Source: Castellaniella sp049651205
GTDB lineage: Bacteria; Pseudomonadota; Gammaproteobacteria; Burkholderiales; Burkholderiaceae_B
Length of the DNA: 64,000 bases
Assembly (NCBI RefSeq): GCF_049651205.1
Contig: NZ_JBASBR010000004.1
Location: 1-64,000 of the forward strand
Direction of reading: 5' to 3'
Part shown: one piece after another, positions 25,993-34,981 of the stretch
How the letters are laid out: each line of letters begins with the position of its first letter
Position numbering within the stretch: position 1 is the stretch's first letter
Translations under genes and position numbers: made by a program
Notes under the pieces: model-generated
What the model was told of the DNA's origin: nothing
The model's input: only the letters and a program-made list of their open reading frames with translations
The model's database searches: none

Positions 25993-27048
25993 TTACAAGG
26001 CAGCCTTGACCCGCTCGGTGACGTCAGCAGGCAACCATTTCGTCCAGACGTCCTGCTTGTTTTGCAAGAACCACTGTGCGGTGGGCTGGGGCTCGGCTTC
26101 GTTCTTTTCCATGTAAGCCATGGTCTGGTTCATGACATCCAGCGGTACCTTGACCTTGGACAGGAACGCCGTCAGTTTGGGCGCATCCTTGGTGAACTGA
26201 GTGGTCACCGCGGTAAAGACCGGGTTCTCGGGGTAGTCGCTGGCTTGCGGGTTCTCGCAATTGGGGTTTGTCAGGCACTTTTGATTGGCGGCATCATAAG
26301 CAGGCAGTTCGAGTTTGACGAGGTCCATGGAGCCCACCAGCGGTGTGGGATACCAGTAATAGAACACGACATTTTCTTTACGCTGATAGGCGGCCGTCAG
26401 GGCTGCCTTTTGCGTGGCGCCGGTACCCGGGGAGAACAGCGTGAAGGTGTCTTCGAGGCCCAGTGCATGAAACAGGTTGGTGCTGACAACTTCGCAGCCC
26501 CAGCCGGCTGGGCAACCATAGAAGCGGCCCTTGGTGGGCTCTTCGGGATCCTTGAAGTCTTCCCAATATTTGGGCAGGTCAGAGGCCTTTTTCAGATCGG
26601 GCAGGCGCTCGGCGGTGTACTTGGGAATAAACCAGGCTTCGCCGCCCATGTAGATGTCCCCAATCCGCTTGACCTTGCCTGTGGCCTCGGCCTTGGTCCA
26701 GGGTTCGAGCGTGCTGTTAAGCCAAATTTCGCTGTTGATATCGAGGTCGCCCCGTTGCAAGGCTGCCAGCGCAGGCAAGGTTTCGGTGGGCAGCACTTCA
26801 GAATCGCAGCCATAACCATGCTTGACGATAAAGCGCTCGACTTCGACCAGCACCAGGTTGGACTCCCAGTTCATGCCCCCAAAACGCATGGGGCGATCGA
26901 GTTCGCACTTGAGATCATCGGCCGCCTGGGCAGCAGCCGGTGCCAGTGACAGGCCGGCCATGACAGCGGTCAGCGCCAGGCCCAGTACCGAGCGATTAAG
27001 GCGGGAGAGAGGAGTCGCGGTACGCGACGTGCGCAGGAAATTAGACAT
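25993..27048 (-). CDS. proX: Glycine betaine/proline-type ABC transporter substrate-binding protein ProX
   Basis: This 351-residue periplasmic protein has a Sec signal (cleavage near AAAQAAD, residue 42) and the OpuAC/ProX fold: RFGGMNWESNLVLVEVERF, INSEIWLNSTLEPW and YYWYPTPL, where Trp and Tyr residues form the quaternary-amine cage. The mature part has six cysteines (DLKCE, YGCDSE, YGCPAGWGCE, KCLTNPNCEN), probably disulfide-linked. I chose ATG 27048 because AAGGAGG lies 6 nt upstream. It is the first gene of proXWV. Confidence 0.92.
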   Translation of the reverse strand: MSNFLRTSRTATPLSRLNRSVLGLALTAVMAGLSLAPAAAQAADDLKCELDRPMRFGGMNWESNLVLVEVERFIVKHGYGCDSEVLPTETLPALAALQRGDLDINSEIWLNSTLEPWTKAEATGKVKRIGDIYMGGEAWFIPKYTAERLPDLKKASDLPKYWEDFKDPEEPTKGRFYGCPAGWGCEVVSTNLFHALGLEDTFTLFSPGTGATQKAALTAAYQRKENVVFYYWYPTPLVGSMDLVKLELPAYDAANQKCLTNPNCENPQASDYPENPVFTAVTTQFTKDAPKLTAFLSKVKVPLDVMNQTMAYMEKNEAEPQPTAQWFLQNKQDVWTKWLPADVTERVKAAL

Positions 27049-27305
27049 TGAAGCCTCCTTTGGGTTACGGAGACGTCCGACACGCGGGCACCAGACGCCA
27101 TAGCTTAGGGGAGGGTGTGCGGAAGACAGTGGAAACCGCCAATACATACCGACACTGCAGGCGCGATGCGCCAAGGGACAGATCTAGGCGAGTGCCCAGG
27201 AAACGGGGCTCGCCGCTATCAGAGTGGGAAGATCTTAATACAGCAGAAACGTTATTTTACACGCAAGATGCAAGAAAATAAAGACCTTTAGCAGAAACTC
27301 AAGAA
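27049..27305 (-). promoter_or_regulatory. proXWV upstream region with candidate promoter
   Basis: The 314 bp between proX and cfa holds no gene that I can support. On the minus strand a candidate promoter is TTTATT (27277-27282), 17 nt, TAAAAT (27254-27259), which would give a leader of about 200 nt. The -35 is weak. An inverted repeat near the cfa end is listed separately. Confidence 0.3.
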
Positions 27306-27340
27306 TTTCCCCCCAAAAAGACCAGCCTCTTGGGGGGAAT
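27306..27340. repeat. 11-bp inverted repeat between proX and cfa
   Basis: TTTCCCCCCAA at 27306-27316 and TTGGGGGGAAT at 27330-27340 pair almost perfectly around a 13-nt loop. It lies 22 bases after the cfa stop and probably ends the cfa transcript, although there is no clean T tract. It may act in both directions. Confidence 0.6.
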
Positions 27341-27362
27341 ATGCACCATATAAACAGACGCT

Positions 27363-28622
27363 TTAGCGACTGGTATAGATGTAATCCCTACGCCAGGGAT
27401 ACGCCTGATCCGCCGGATAATCGAGCTCGTCTGAGCGCCCTGCGGGCTGGGGCTGGGCGAGGATTTGGTGCAGCGCAATCCAGCCATGCTCGAAACCCAT
27501 GGCACACCCGGCAAGATACATGCGATACGCACGCAAGGAGCGCAAGCCCTGGGGTGTATTGAGAATCGCCTTGGCTTCGTCCAGCCGGGCTTCGAGCTCA
27601 TCGCTCCAAGCCCATAAGGTGCGGGCATAATGCGGCCGGATGTTTTCGACATCGAGGTCTTCGAGACCAGCCTCGGCCAGCGACTGCATCACAAAGTGAA
27701 TATGCGAGAGCTCGCCACCGGGGAAGATGAATTTCTCGATGAAGTCACCCATGCCAGCACCGAGCTCTGTGTTGCTGAGCCCACCAGCGGTGATCCCGTG
27801 GTTCATGATCAGGCCGCCGGGCCGCACCAGCCGCCGAAGCTTGCCGAAGTAACCCACCAACTGGGCCCGGCCCACGTGCTCGAACATCCCCACGGAGGAG
27901 ATCTTGTCGTACGGCCGGGATTCATCCAGCTTGCGGTAGTCGAGGAGCTCCATGCGCACCCGCCCGGACAAGCCCTTTTCCTGGATCAGCTTATTGACGT
28001 ACGCATGCTGGTTGTGCGAGAGCGTAATGCCCGTCACATCCACATCGTAGTGCTCGGCGGCCCATAGCATCAGGCCGCCCCAGCCGCCGCCCACATCCAG
28101 GAAACGCTCGCCCGGCTTGAGTGCCAGCTTGCGGCAGATGTGATCGAGTTTGGCTTCTTGCGCCTGGGCGATGGTCATGTCGGGCGTGCGGAAATACGCA
28201 CAGGAATACACCCGGCGTGGATCCAGCCACAAGGCATAGAAATCATCGGATAAATCGTAGTGAAACTCGATCTGGCGGGCATCACGCTCTATGGAATGGC
28301 GCCAAACCGACACCAGACGCTGAACCAGGCCAGTGAGCCAGCCGCGCTGGGCTGCCTCGACGGGCGAGCCTGGCAAGATACTTGATGCCAGACTCATCAA
28401 GTTGCGCACCGAGCCATTGAACTCGAATTTGCCCTCGACGTAGTCTTCGCCTAAGGCGCCGACTTCGCCAGCCGCAAAATGCGTGAGTACGGACGAATCC
28501 TTGATGATGAAGTGCACTTGAGCATCGGCCGCGCCTACCCGCTGACCATCGGGTAGTTCCATGGATACTGGAATGGACAATGCACCAAGCTTGTTTTCGA
28601 TAACGGATGCAAGAGCAGTCAA
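27363..28622 (-). CDS. cfa: Cyclopropane-fatty-acyl-phospholipid synthase
   Basis: This 419-residue enzyme methylenates unsaturated acyl chains of membrane phospholipids using S-adenosylmethionine. The SAM site LDVGGGWGGLMLW, the upstream HYDLSDDFYALWLDPRRVYSCAYF and the later SVGMFEHVG are all family motifs. The start is TTG 28622, supported by AGGGAGG 6 nt upstream and the correct length. It is divergent from the Bcr-type exporter. Confidence 0.95.
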   Translation of the reverse strand: MTALASVIENKLGALSIPVSMELPDGQRVGAADAQVHFIIKDSSVLTHFAAGEVGALGEDYVEGKFEFNGSVRNLMSLASSILPGSPVEAAQRGWLTGLVQRLVSVWRHSIERDARQIEFHYDLSDDFYALWLDPRRVYSCAYFRTPDMTIAQAQEAKLDHICRKLALKPGERFLDVGGGWGGLMLWAAEHYDVDVTGITLSHNQHAYVNKLIQEKGLSGRVRMELLDYRKLDESRPYDKISSVGMFEHVGRAQLVGYFGKLRRLVRPGGLIMNHGITAGGLSNTELGAGMGDFIEKFIFPGGELSHIHFVMQSLAEAGLEDLDVENIRPHYARTLWAWSDELEARLDEAKAILNTPQGLRSLRAYRMYLAGCAMGFEHGWIALHQILAQPQPAGRSDELDYPADQAYPWRRDYIYTSR

Positions 28623-28635
28623 CAGAGCCTCCCTG

Positions 28636-28650
28636 GGTTCACAACGAACC
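28636..28650. promoter_or_regulatory. GGTTC-N5-GAACC palindrome between cfa and the exporter
   Basis: A 15-bp interrupted palindrome lies inside the 68-bp gap between two divergent genes. A TATAGT -10-like element (28655-28660, plus strand) follows. A repressor site for the exporter is possible but not shown. Confidence 0.35.
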
Positions 28651-28690
28651 TTGTTATAGTAGCGCCAATGATGCCCTCATCAAGCCGCAA

Positions 28691-29896
28691 ATGCCCCGTA
28701 AAATCCCTGCCCTGATGCCATCCTGGCTGGTTCTGATGGGCGCGCTGGCAGCTCTGGGCCCGCTGGCAATTGACATGTATTTGCCGGCCTTCGGTGCCAT
28801 TGCTCACGACCTTCAAGCACCCCAGGGCCTTGTCGAGCGGACACTTGCCAGTTACCTGCTGGGTTTGGCAGGGGCACAGCTGCTGTATGGGCCCCTGGCG
28901 GATCGTTACGGCCGCAAGCTGCCGCTGGTGGCCGGGCTGGTGCTCTTTACCATTGCCTCGCTGGGCTGCGCACTGAGTGACAACATTTATCAACTGACTG
29001 TCTGGCGCATTGTCCAGGCATTTGGCGGCGCAGCCGGCATGGTGATTCCGCGCGCAGTCATCCGCGATTACCTGGATACCCAGGAAGCCGCCCGGGCTCT
29101 GTCTTTATTGATGCTGGTGATGGGCGTCATGCCCATTGTGGCGCCACTGCTGGGTGGTCAGGCGGTTACTCTGGGCTCGTGGCGCACGGTGTTCTACCTG
29201 ATGGCTGCGGCCGGCGTGGCACTGACCTGGCTGACCACGCGAAACATGCGCGAGCCCCTGGCCGCAGAGTTACGCACGCCGCTGGCCGTCTCCACCATTA
29301 CAGCAAACTTTCGCTTGCTGCTGCGGCATCGCGGTTTCATGGGCTACGCACTGGCGGGGGGCTTTGGCTCCGCGGGCATGTTTGCCTATATCTCAGGCTC
29401 GCCCCAGGTGTTCATCGACATCTACGGCATCGGCCCCCGCTGGTTTGGACTTTTGTTTGGCCTGAACGCTGCCTCGCTGATTTTGGCTGCACAGATCAGT
29501 GCTCGCCTGCTGCGCCGCCATACTCCCTTGAAACTATTGCTGCGCGCCCAGATTTCTTTGGTGTTGATGACCGCACTGGGCTTGATCCTGACGCTTGCCG
29601 GCTGGATTACACTACCGCTGCTGATGATGTGCCTGATGGGCTTTATGGCCAGCCAAGGGTTTGTAAACCCCAATGCAGCGGCCCTGGCCCTGGCCGAACA
29701 AGGCCCACGGTTGGGCACGGCGTCTGCATTGATGGGCTGCCTGCAAATGCTGTGTGGCGCGCTGTCTGGGTTTGCCATCAGCCTGTGGCATGCAGATAGC
29801 CCCCTGCCGCTTACCACCCTGCTGACGATTTGCGCACTGCTGTCGTGGGTAGCCAGCCATCTGGCCAAGCCGCCTGTCCTTAGGACATCAATATAA
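28691..29896 (+). CDS. Bcr/CflA family multidrug exporter (MFS)
   Basis: This 401-residue protein has twelve hydrophobic segments and the drug/proton antiporter pattern: PLAIDMYLPAF in the first helix and LLGLAGAQLLYGPLADRYGRKLPL between helices 2 and 3. Bcr-type proteins export bicyclomycin, sulfonamides or cysteine-derived compounds. ATG 28691 gives the family N-terminus (MPRKIPALMPSWLVL); its ribosome binding site is weak. Confidence 0.88.
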   Translation: MPRKIPALMPSWLVLMGALAALGPLAIDMYLPAFGAIAHDLQAPQGLVERTLASYLLGLAGAQLLYGPLADRYGRKLPLVAGLVLFTIASLGCALSDNIYQLTVWRIVQAFGGAAGMVIPRAVIRDYLDTQEAARALSLLMLVMGVMPIVAPLLGGQAVTLGSWRTVFYLMAAAGVALTWLTTRNMREPLAAELRTPLAVSTITANFRLLLRHRGFMGYALAGGFGSAGMFAYISGSPQVFIDIYGIGPRWFGLLFGLNAASLILAAQISARLLRRHTPLKLLLRAQISLVLMTALGLILTLAGWITLPLLMMCLMGFMASQGFVNPNAAALALAEQGPRLGTASALMGCLQMLCGALSGFAISLWHADSPLPLTTLLTICALLSWVASHLAKPPVLRTSI

Positions 29897-29910
29897 GATC
29901 AAAAGGCTGC

Positions 29911-29940
29911 TTGCTCTAAAGCAGCACTTCAGTATAGAAT
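29911..29940 (+). promoter_or_regulatory. Promoter of rpmB-rpmG
   Basis: TTGCTC (29911-29916), a 16-nt spacer and TATAGA (29933-29938; TAGAAT at 18 nt is an alternative) lie 37 nt before the rpmB ATG, suiting a strongly transcribed ribosomal protein operon. Confidence 0.65.
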
Positions 29941-29976
29941 AACAGGCTTTCCTGATATAGATACAGAGGTGAGACC

Positions 29977-30213
29977 ATGGCACGCGTATGCCAAGTAACC
30001 GGCAAAGGCCCAATGGTGGGCAACAATGTCTCGCACGCGAACAACAAAACCAAGCGTCGCTTCTTGCCCAACCTGCAATCGCGCCGGTTTTGGGTCGAGT
30101 CCGAAAACCGCTGGGTGCGCCTTCGCGTGTCCACCAAAGCCCTGCGCACCATCGACAAGAACGGCATTGATTCCGTTTTGGCCGACTTGCGTGCTCGCGG
30201 CGAACTGGCCTGA
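29977..30213 (+). CDS. rpmB: 50S ribosomal protein L28
   Basis: This 78-residue L28 starts MARVCQVTGKGPMVGNNVSHANN, with the conserved VSHANNKTKRRFLPNLQ segment. A GAGGTGAG element precedes the ATG. It is cotranscribed with rpmG, 19 nt downstream. Confidence 0.97.
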   Translation: MARVCQVTGKGPMVGNNVSHANNKTKRRFLPNLQSRRFWVESENRWVRLRVSTKALRTIDKNGIDSVLADLRARGELA

Positions 30214-30232
30214 TTGGCCCTAGGAATACATC

Positions 30233-30400
30233 ATGGCAAAAGGTATCCGCGAAAAAATCAAGCTTGAGTCCACGGCTGGTACAGGTCATTTCTATACCAC
30301 CACCAAGAACAAGCGCAACATGCCCGAGAAAATGCTGATCAAGAAATTTGATCCCGTTGCTCGCAAGCACGTCGACTACAAAGAAATCAAGCTGAAATAA
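30233..30400 (+). CDS. rpmG: 50S ribosomal protein L33
   Basis: This 55-residue L33 reads MAKGIREKIKLESTAGTGHF at the start and PVARKHVDYKEIKLK at the end. It lacks the CxxC pairs of the zinc form, as is typical for proteobacterial L33. TAGGAATAC precedes the ATG. The rpmB-rpmG pairing is highly conserved, and a terminator follows 40 nt later. Confidence 0.97.
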   Translation: MAKGIREKIKLESTAGTGHFYTTTKNKRNMPEKMLIKKFDPVARKHVDYKEIKLK

Positions 30401-30440
30401 TCCGGGGCGCCTCACCCGGACCGTCTCACCGGTTTCGATC

Positions 30441-30467
30441 ATCCCCGCCTTTTGGCGGGGATTTTTT
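30441..30467 (+). terminator. Terminator of rpmB-rpmG
   Basis: ATCCCCGCC pairs with GGCGGGGAT around TTTT and runs into a T tract. Confidence 0.94.
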
Positions 30468-30566
30468 ATGCCTGCCGCACCCTCAAGCAAGCTACGTCTG
30501 GTCACCCCCAGCGCCGCCACGCTCCCACATCCGGCATATCCGGGCATCACGGATATCGTTGCGCCC

Positions 30567-30572
30567 TATAAT
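30567..30572 (+). promoter_or_regulatory. Candidate -10 element of leuS
   Basis: A consensus TATAAT lies 46 nt before the leuS ATG. I see only a weak -35 (GGCATC at 18 nt). Confidence 0.45.
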
Positions 30573-30618
30573 GTCTGGCTTGGCCCTTTTTCAACCTTCT
30601 CTTTCTCCAGACACATCC

Positions 30619-33270
30619 ATGCAGGAACGCTACAACCCGAACCAGGTCGAATCCGACGCTCAGGCCCATTGGCGCGCAGGCGACGTCTATCGCGTCACCG
30701 AACACGCCACTCACGCAGATGGCTCGCCAAAACCAAAGTTCTACGCCTGCTCGATGTTGCCCTACCCCAGTGGCAAGCTGCATATGGGCCACGTGCGCAA
30801 CTACACCATCAACGACATGATGGCGCGCCAGTTGCGCATGCGCGGATATAACGTCCTGATGCCAATGGGTTGGGATGCGTTTGGCATGCCGGCTGAAAAC
30901 GCCGCCATGAAATACAACGTGCCCCCGGCCAAATGGACATACGACAACATCGCCTACATGAAAAAGCAGATGCAGGCGATGGGGCTGGCCATCGACTGGT
31001 CGCGCGAAATGTGCGCCTGCGATCCAGCCTACTACAAATGGAATCAATGGCTGTTCCTGAAGATGCTCGAAAAAGGCATCGCCTATCGCAAGACGCAAAC
31101 CGTCAACTGGGATCCGGTCGACAAAACCGTGCTGGCCAACGAGCAGGTCATCGACGGGCGCGGCTGGCGCTCGGGTGCGGTAATTGAGAAACGCGAGATC
31201 CCCGGTTACTACCTGCGCATCACCGACTACGCCGACGAGCTGCTGAGCACCCTGAAAGACAGTCTGCCCGGCTGGCCCGAGCGTGTGCGCTTGATGCAGG
31301 AAAACTGGATCGGCCGCAGTGAAGGCGTGCGCTTTGCATTTCGCCACGATATCCGGGATGCCGAGGGCAATCTGATCCAGGACGGCCTGCTGCATGTCTT
31401 TACCACGCGCGCCGACACCATCATGGGCGTCACCTTCTGCGCGGTGGCCCCCGAGCATCCTCTGGCGACACGCGCGGCCCAGGACAACCCTCAACTCACC
31501 AGCTTTATCGAAGCCTGCCGCCAGGGTGGCACCACCGAGGCCGAACTCGCCACACGCGAGAAAGAAGGCCTACCCACCGGGCTGTTTGTCACCCACCCTC
31601 TTACCAACAAGCCTGTCCCGGTCTGGGTAGGCAATTATGTACTGATGACATACGGCGATGGCGCCGTCATGGGCGTGCCTGCCCACGACGAACGCGACTT
31701 TGCCTTTGCTCGCAAATATGGTCTGCCTATCCACCAGGTGATCCAGGCCGAGGGCCAGACATGGTCTGACACCCAGTGGCAAGAATGGTATGGCGATAAA
31801 CAAGTCGGCCATACGGTCAACTCGGGCAAATACGATGGCCTGAGCACGGCCCAGGCCATCCAGGCCGTGGCAGCCGACCTCCAGGCCATGGATCTGGGCC
31901 AGTTGCGCACCACCTGGCGCCTGCGCGACTGGGGGATCTCCCGTCAGCGGTATTGGGGCACCCCCATCCCCATCATTCATTGCCCCGATTGCGGGCCGGT
32001 ACCAGTACCCGAGAAAGACCTGCCGGTGGTGTTGCCAGAAGACCTCGTCCCCGATGGCAGTGGCAACCCCCTGGCCAAACACGAGGCCTTCTTGTCCTGC
32101 CATTGTCCGTCTTGCGGCAAGCCGGCGCGACGCGAAACCGACACCATGGACACCTTTGTTGATTCGTCCTGGTATTTCATGCGCTATACCTCACCAGGCA
32201 ACGATCAGGCCATGGTGGATGCACGCAACGACTACTGGATGCCGATGGATCAATACATCGGCGGCATCGAGCACGCAGTCTTGCACCTACTGTATGCGCG
32301 GTTCTGGACCCGCGTCATGCGCGACCTCGGCATGCTCAAGTTTTCCGAACCCTTTACCCGGCTGCTATGCCAGGGCATGGTGCTTAACCACATTTACTCA
32401 CGCCGCACCTCGCGTGGCGGGATCGAATACTTCTGGCCCGAACAGGTTGAAAACATCACCGACGACAAAGGTGCCATCACAGGAGCCCGCCTCAAGTCCG
32501 ATGGCTCAGCCGTGGATTACGGCGGCATCGGCACTATGTCGAAATCCAAGAACAACGGTGTCGATCCCCAATCCTTGATCGACAGCATGGGCGCCGACAC
32601 CGCCCGCCTGTTCGTGATGTTTGCCAGCCCCCCCGAAACCACCCTCGAATGGTCTGACTCCGGGGTGGATGGCGCCCATCGCTTCTTGCGGCGCCTGTGG
32701 TCTTACTGTCAAAGCCAGCAAGCAGCACTGCACGGTCAACTCAAGCCCAGCATCTCTTGGGAAGGCCTGGACGATGCCGCGGCCGACCTACGCCGTACGG
32801 TTCACAGCCTGCTGAAACAGGCCGCCTACGACTACCAGCGCATTCAGTACAACACCGTGGTCTCCACTGCCATGAAAATGCTGAACGCGCTGGAATCCGC
32901 CGCGCAAGCGGGTGTTGCAGGCCCGGCCCTGGCCGAAACCACCTCCATATTGCTGCGCGTGCTGTATCCGGTGGTGCCACACATTACCTGGCAATTGTGG
33001 CGCGAGCTTGGCTTTGCTGATTCGCTTGGCGACCTCCTGGACGCCAACTGGCCCGAAGTCGACGAGGCCGCCTTGCACGCAGATGTCGTCGAACTGGTCT
33101 TGCAGATCAACGGCAAGGTACGCGGACACCTGAATGTGCCCGAAGCAGCCGACAAGGCAACGATCGAAACCATGGCCACCGCGCACGAAGCCGTGGGCAA
33201 GTTTCTTGAAGGCCGCCCACCCAAGCGTGTGGTGGTGGTGCCTGGCCGACTGGTCAATATTGTGGGATAA
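30619..33270 (+). CDS. leuS: Leucyl-tRNA synthetase
   Basis: This 883-residue class I synthetase charges tRNA-Leu. The HIGH-type motif is HMGH (55-58) and KMSKS is TMSKS (639-643). Between them lies the CP1 editing domain, which includes the threonine-rich VFTTRADTIMGVTF segment that hydrolyses mischarged products, and a zinc-like segment (CPDCGPVP). The ATG at 30619 gives the family N-terminus MQERYNP. It leads a run leuS-lptE-holA. Confidence 0.97.
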   Translation: MQERYNPNQVESDAQAHWRAGDVYRVTEHATHADGSPKPKFYACSMLPYPSGKLHMGHVRNYTINDMMARQLRMRGYNVLMPMGWDAFGMPAENAAMKYNVPPAKWTYDNIAYMKKQMQAMGLAIDWSREMCACDPAYYKWNQWLFLKMLEKGIAYRKTQTVNWDPVDKTVLANEQVIDGRGWRSGAVIEKREIPGYYLRITDYADELLSTLKDSLPGWPERVRLMQENWIGRSEGVRFAFRHDIRDAEGNLIQDGLLHVFTTRADTIMGVTFCAVAPEHPLATRAAQDNPQLTSFIEACRQGGTTEAELATREKEGLPTGLFVTHPLTNKPVPVWVGNYVLMTYGDGAVMGVPAHDERDFAFARKYGLPIHQVIQAEGQTWSDTQWQEWYGDKQVGHTVNSGKYDGLSTAQAIQAVAADLQAMDLGQLRTTWRLRDWGISRQRYWGTPIPIIHCPDCGPVPVPEKDLPVVLPEDLVPDGSGNPLAKHEAFLSCHCPSCGKPARRETDTMDTFVDSSWYFMRYTSPGNDQAMVDARNDYWMPMDQYIGGIEHAVLHLLYARFWTRVMRDLGMLKFSEPFTRLLCQGMVLNHIYSRRTSRGGIEYFWPEQVENITDDKGAITGARLKSDGSAVDYGGIGTMSKSKNNGVDPQSLIDSMGADTARLFVMFASPPETTLEWSDSGVDGAHRFLRRLWSYCQSQQAALHGQLKPSISWEGLDDAAADLRRTVHSLLKQAAYDYQRIQYNTVVSTAMKMLNALESAAQAGVAGPALAETTSILLRVLYPVVPHITWQLWRELGFADSLGDLLDANWPEVDEAALHADVVELVLQINGKVRGHLNVPEAADKATIETMATAHEAVGKFLEGRPPKRVVVVPGRLVNIVG

Positions 33271-33275
33271 GCCGC

Positions 33276-33902
33276 ATGAACATTTTGCCTGCATCCAATC
33301 GCCTGCTGCGCTTGCTCCTGTCTTTGGGATGCCTGCTGGCGCTGGGCGCATGCGGCTTTCATCTCAAAGCTGCCACACCACTGCCATTTCACCAGATCTA
33401 CACCAACATCGATCTTGATTCGGCATTTGGTGCACGTCTGGAGCGCATCGTCAGCGCCAATTCGCCCGATACACGATTCACACGAGAGCGATCCGAGGCC
33501 GACGTCTATCTGCACCAGATATCCGAAAACCAATGGTTGCGTCAGTTATCCATCGACACCGAAGGCCGGGTCGAGGAATACGAGCTCAATCTTGATTTCA
33601 CCTTCGAACTGCTGGATCCCGCAGGCCACGTATTGCTGGCGCCCACCATCCTGCACAGTACCCGTGAGCTGCCCTACAACGACCGCATCGTGCAGGCCAA
33701 AGAAAGCGAGATCACCCGCACCTTCAAGGACATGCGCCAGAGCCTGATCGACCAGATCCTGCGTCGCCTAAGCGCACCGGACGTCCAGGAAGCCTATGAA
33801 AACATTGCCGCGCAGCCGGTGATCCAGATGCCCGATGACACCATCCAGCAAGACAACTCGGCCGGCGAACTGCTGATGAACCCGGGTAGACGGGGGTACT
33901 AG
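33276..33902 (+). CDS. lptE: LPS-assembly lipoprotein LptE
   Basis: This 208-residue outer-membrane lipoprotein plugs LptD and helps insert lipopolysaccharide into the outer leaflet. A signal peptide ends in the lipobox LGAC (C26), followed by GFHLK as usual for LptE. The gene sits 5 nt after leuS and before holA, the conserved leuS-lptE-holA order. Its TAG stop overlaps the holA GTG by 1 nt. Confidence 0.95.
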   Translation: MNILPASNRLLRLLLSLGCLLALGACGFHLKAATPLPFHQIYTNIDLDSAFGARLERIVSANSPDTRFTRERSEADVYLHQISENQWLRQLSIDTEGRVEEYELNLDFTFELLDPAGHVLLAPTILHSTRELPYNDRIVQAKESEITRTFKDMRQSLIDQILRRLSAPDVQEAYENIAAQPVIQMPDDTIQQDNSAGELLMNPGRRGY

Positions 33903-34957
33903 TGTCCCGACAAGCGTCCGACGCCCGCCAACTGATCGAGCAGTTCCAGAACGGCCGCGAGCTGCCTGCTTGCGCGGTATTGTCGGGAGACGAGATCCTG
34001 CTGGTCACCGAGATCGCCGACGCCTGCAAGGCAGCGGCCATCCAGCAAGGGTGCAGCGAGCGCACACACCTGGTGATGGATGCGCGCAGCGATTGGTCTG
34101 TCGCCTTGGCCACGGCACGCAACACCTCTTTGTTTGGCGATTTGCGCATGCTGGAAATCAGCCTGCCCACTGGCAAACCCGGCAAAGTCGGGGCAGACGC
34201 TCTACAGTCGCTGGCCACCATGGCGGCCGAGGGGCAGTTGCCGGATGTGCGCATTTTGATTCGGCTCCCCGCGCTGGATTGGGCAAGCCAAAAAGCCAAA
34301 TGGGTTCAAACACTTAAAAAACAGGTACTCTGGATCGACGTCCCGAGCATTACCCGGGCCGCACTGCCTGGCTGGATTTCCGAGCGCCTGGCACGCCAGG
34401 ATCAATCGGCAAACACCGACGCGCTGGCCTGGTTAAGCGACCAGGTAGAAGGCAATCTGCTGGCTGCCCACCAGGAGATCCAGAAGCTGGCCCTGCTGCA
34501 TCCCGCCGGCGCCCTGACACTGGCCGATATCCAGGCAGCGGTTCTTAACGTGGCCCGCTACAACCCCTTTGATCTGCGCGATGCAATGCTGGCAGGTCAA
34601 AGCGACCGCGCACTTGCCATCCTCGACGGCCTGCATGCCGAAGGCGAGGCGCTGCCTCTGGTATTGTGGTCGGTAGGCGAGGAAATCCGGCTGCTGGCAC
34701 GTCTGGCACAAGAACCCAACCCCGAAAACGCTTTTCGGGCGCAACGTATTTTTGGGCCCCGCGAGCGTCTGTTCAAACAGGCGCTGCAGCGCGTGCCCAG
34801 CAAAGCCTGGCCGGCTGCCCTGCGCCATACCCACGAGGTCGACTGCCTGATCAAAGGCATCCCGGTGGCCGGCCGGCTCTCCAACCCCTGGGATGAACTG
34901 GCCCGCCTGGTGTTACGCATCGCCAGCACGCCGGGCCGCCGCCCTGCCCGCACCTGA
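33902..34957 (+). CDS. holA: DNA polymerase III subunit delta
   Basis: This 351-residue protein is the clamp-loader wrench that opens the beta clamp. Family features include the N-terminal LSGDEILLVTEIADACKAAA segment and the central LPGWISERLARQDQSANTDALAWLSDQVEGNLLAAHQEIQKL-type helical domain (II), followed by domain III. The start is a GTG overlapping the lptE stop (TAGTG), so translation is coupled. Confidence 0.94.
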   Translation: MSRQASDARQLIEQFQNGRELPACAVLSGDEILLVTEIADACKAAAIQQGCSERTHLVMDARSDWSVALATARNTSLFGDLRMLEISLPTGKPGKVGADALQSLATMAAEGQLPDVRILIRLPALDWASQKAKWVQTLKKQVLWIDVPSITRAALPGWISERLARQDQSANTDALAWLSDQVEGNLLAAHQEIQKLALLHPAGALTLADIQAAVLNVARYNPFDLRDAMLAGQSDRALAILDGLHAEGEALPLVLWSVGEEIRLLARLAQEPNPENAFRAQRIFGPRERLFKQALQRVPSKAWPAALRHTHEVDCLIKGIPVAGRLSNPWDELARLVLRIASTPGRRPART

Positions 34958-34981
34958 TCTTCACGTCTTTCCGAGACTGCC

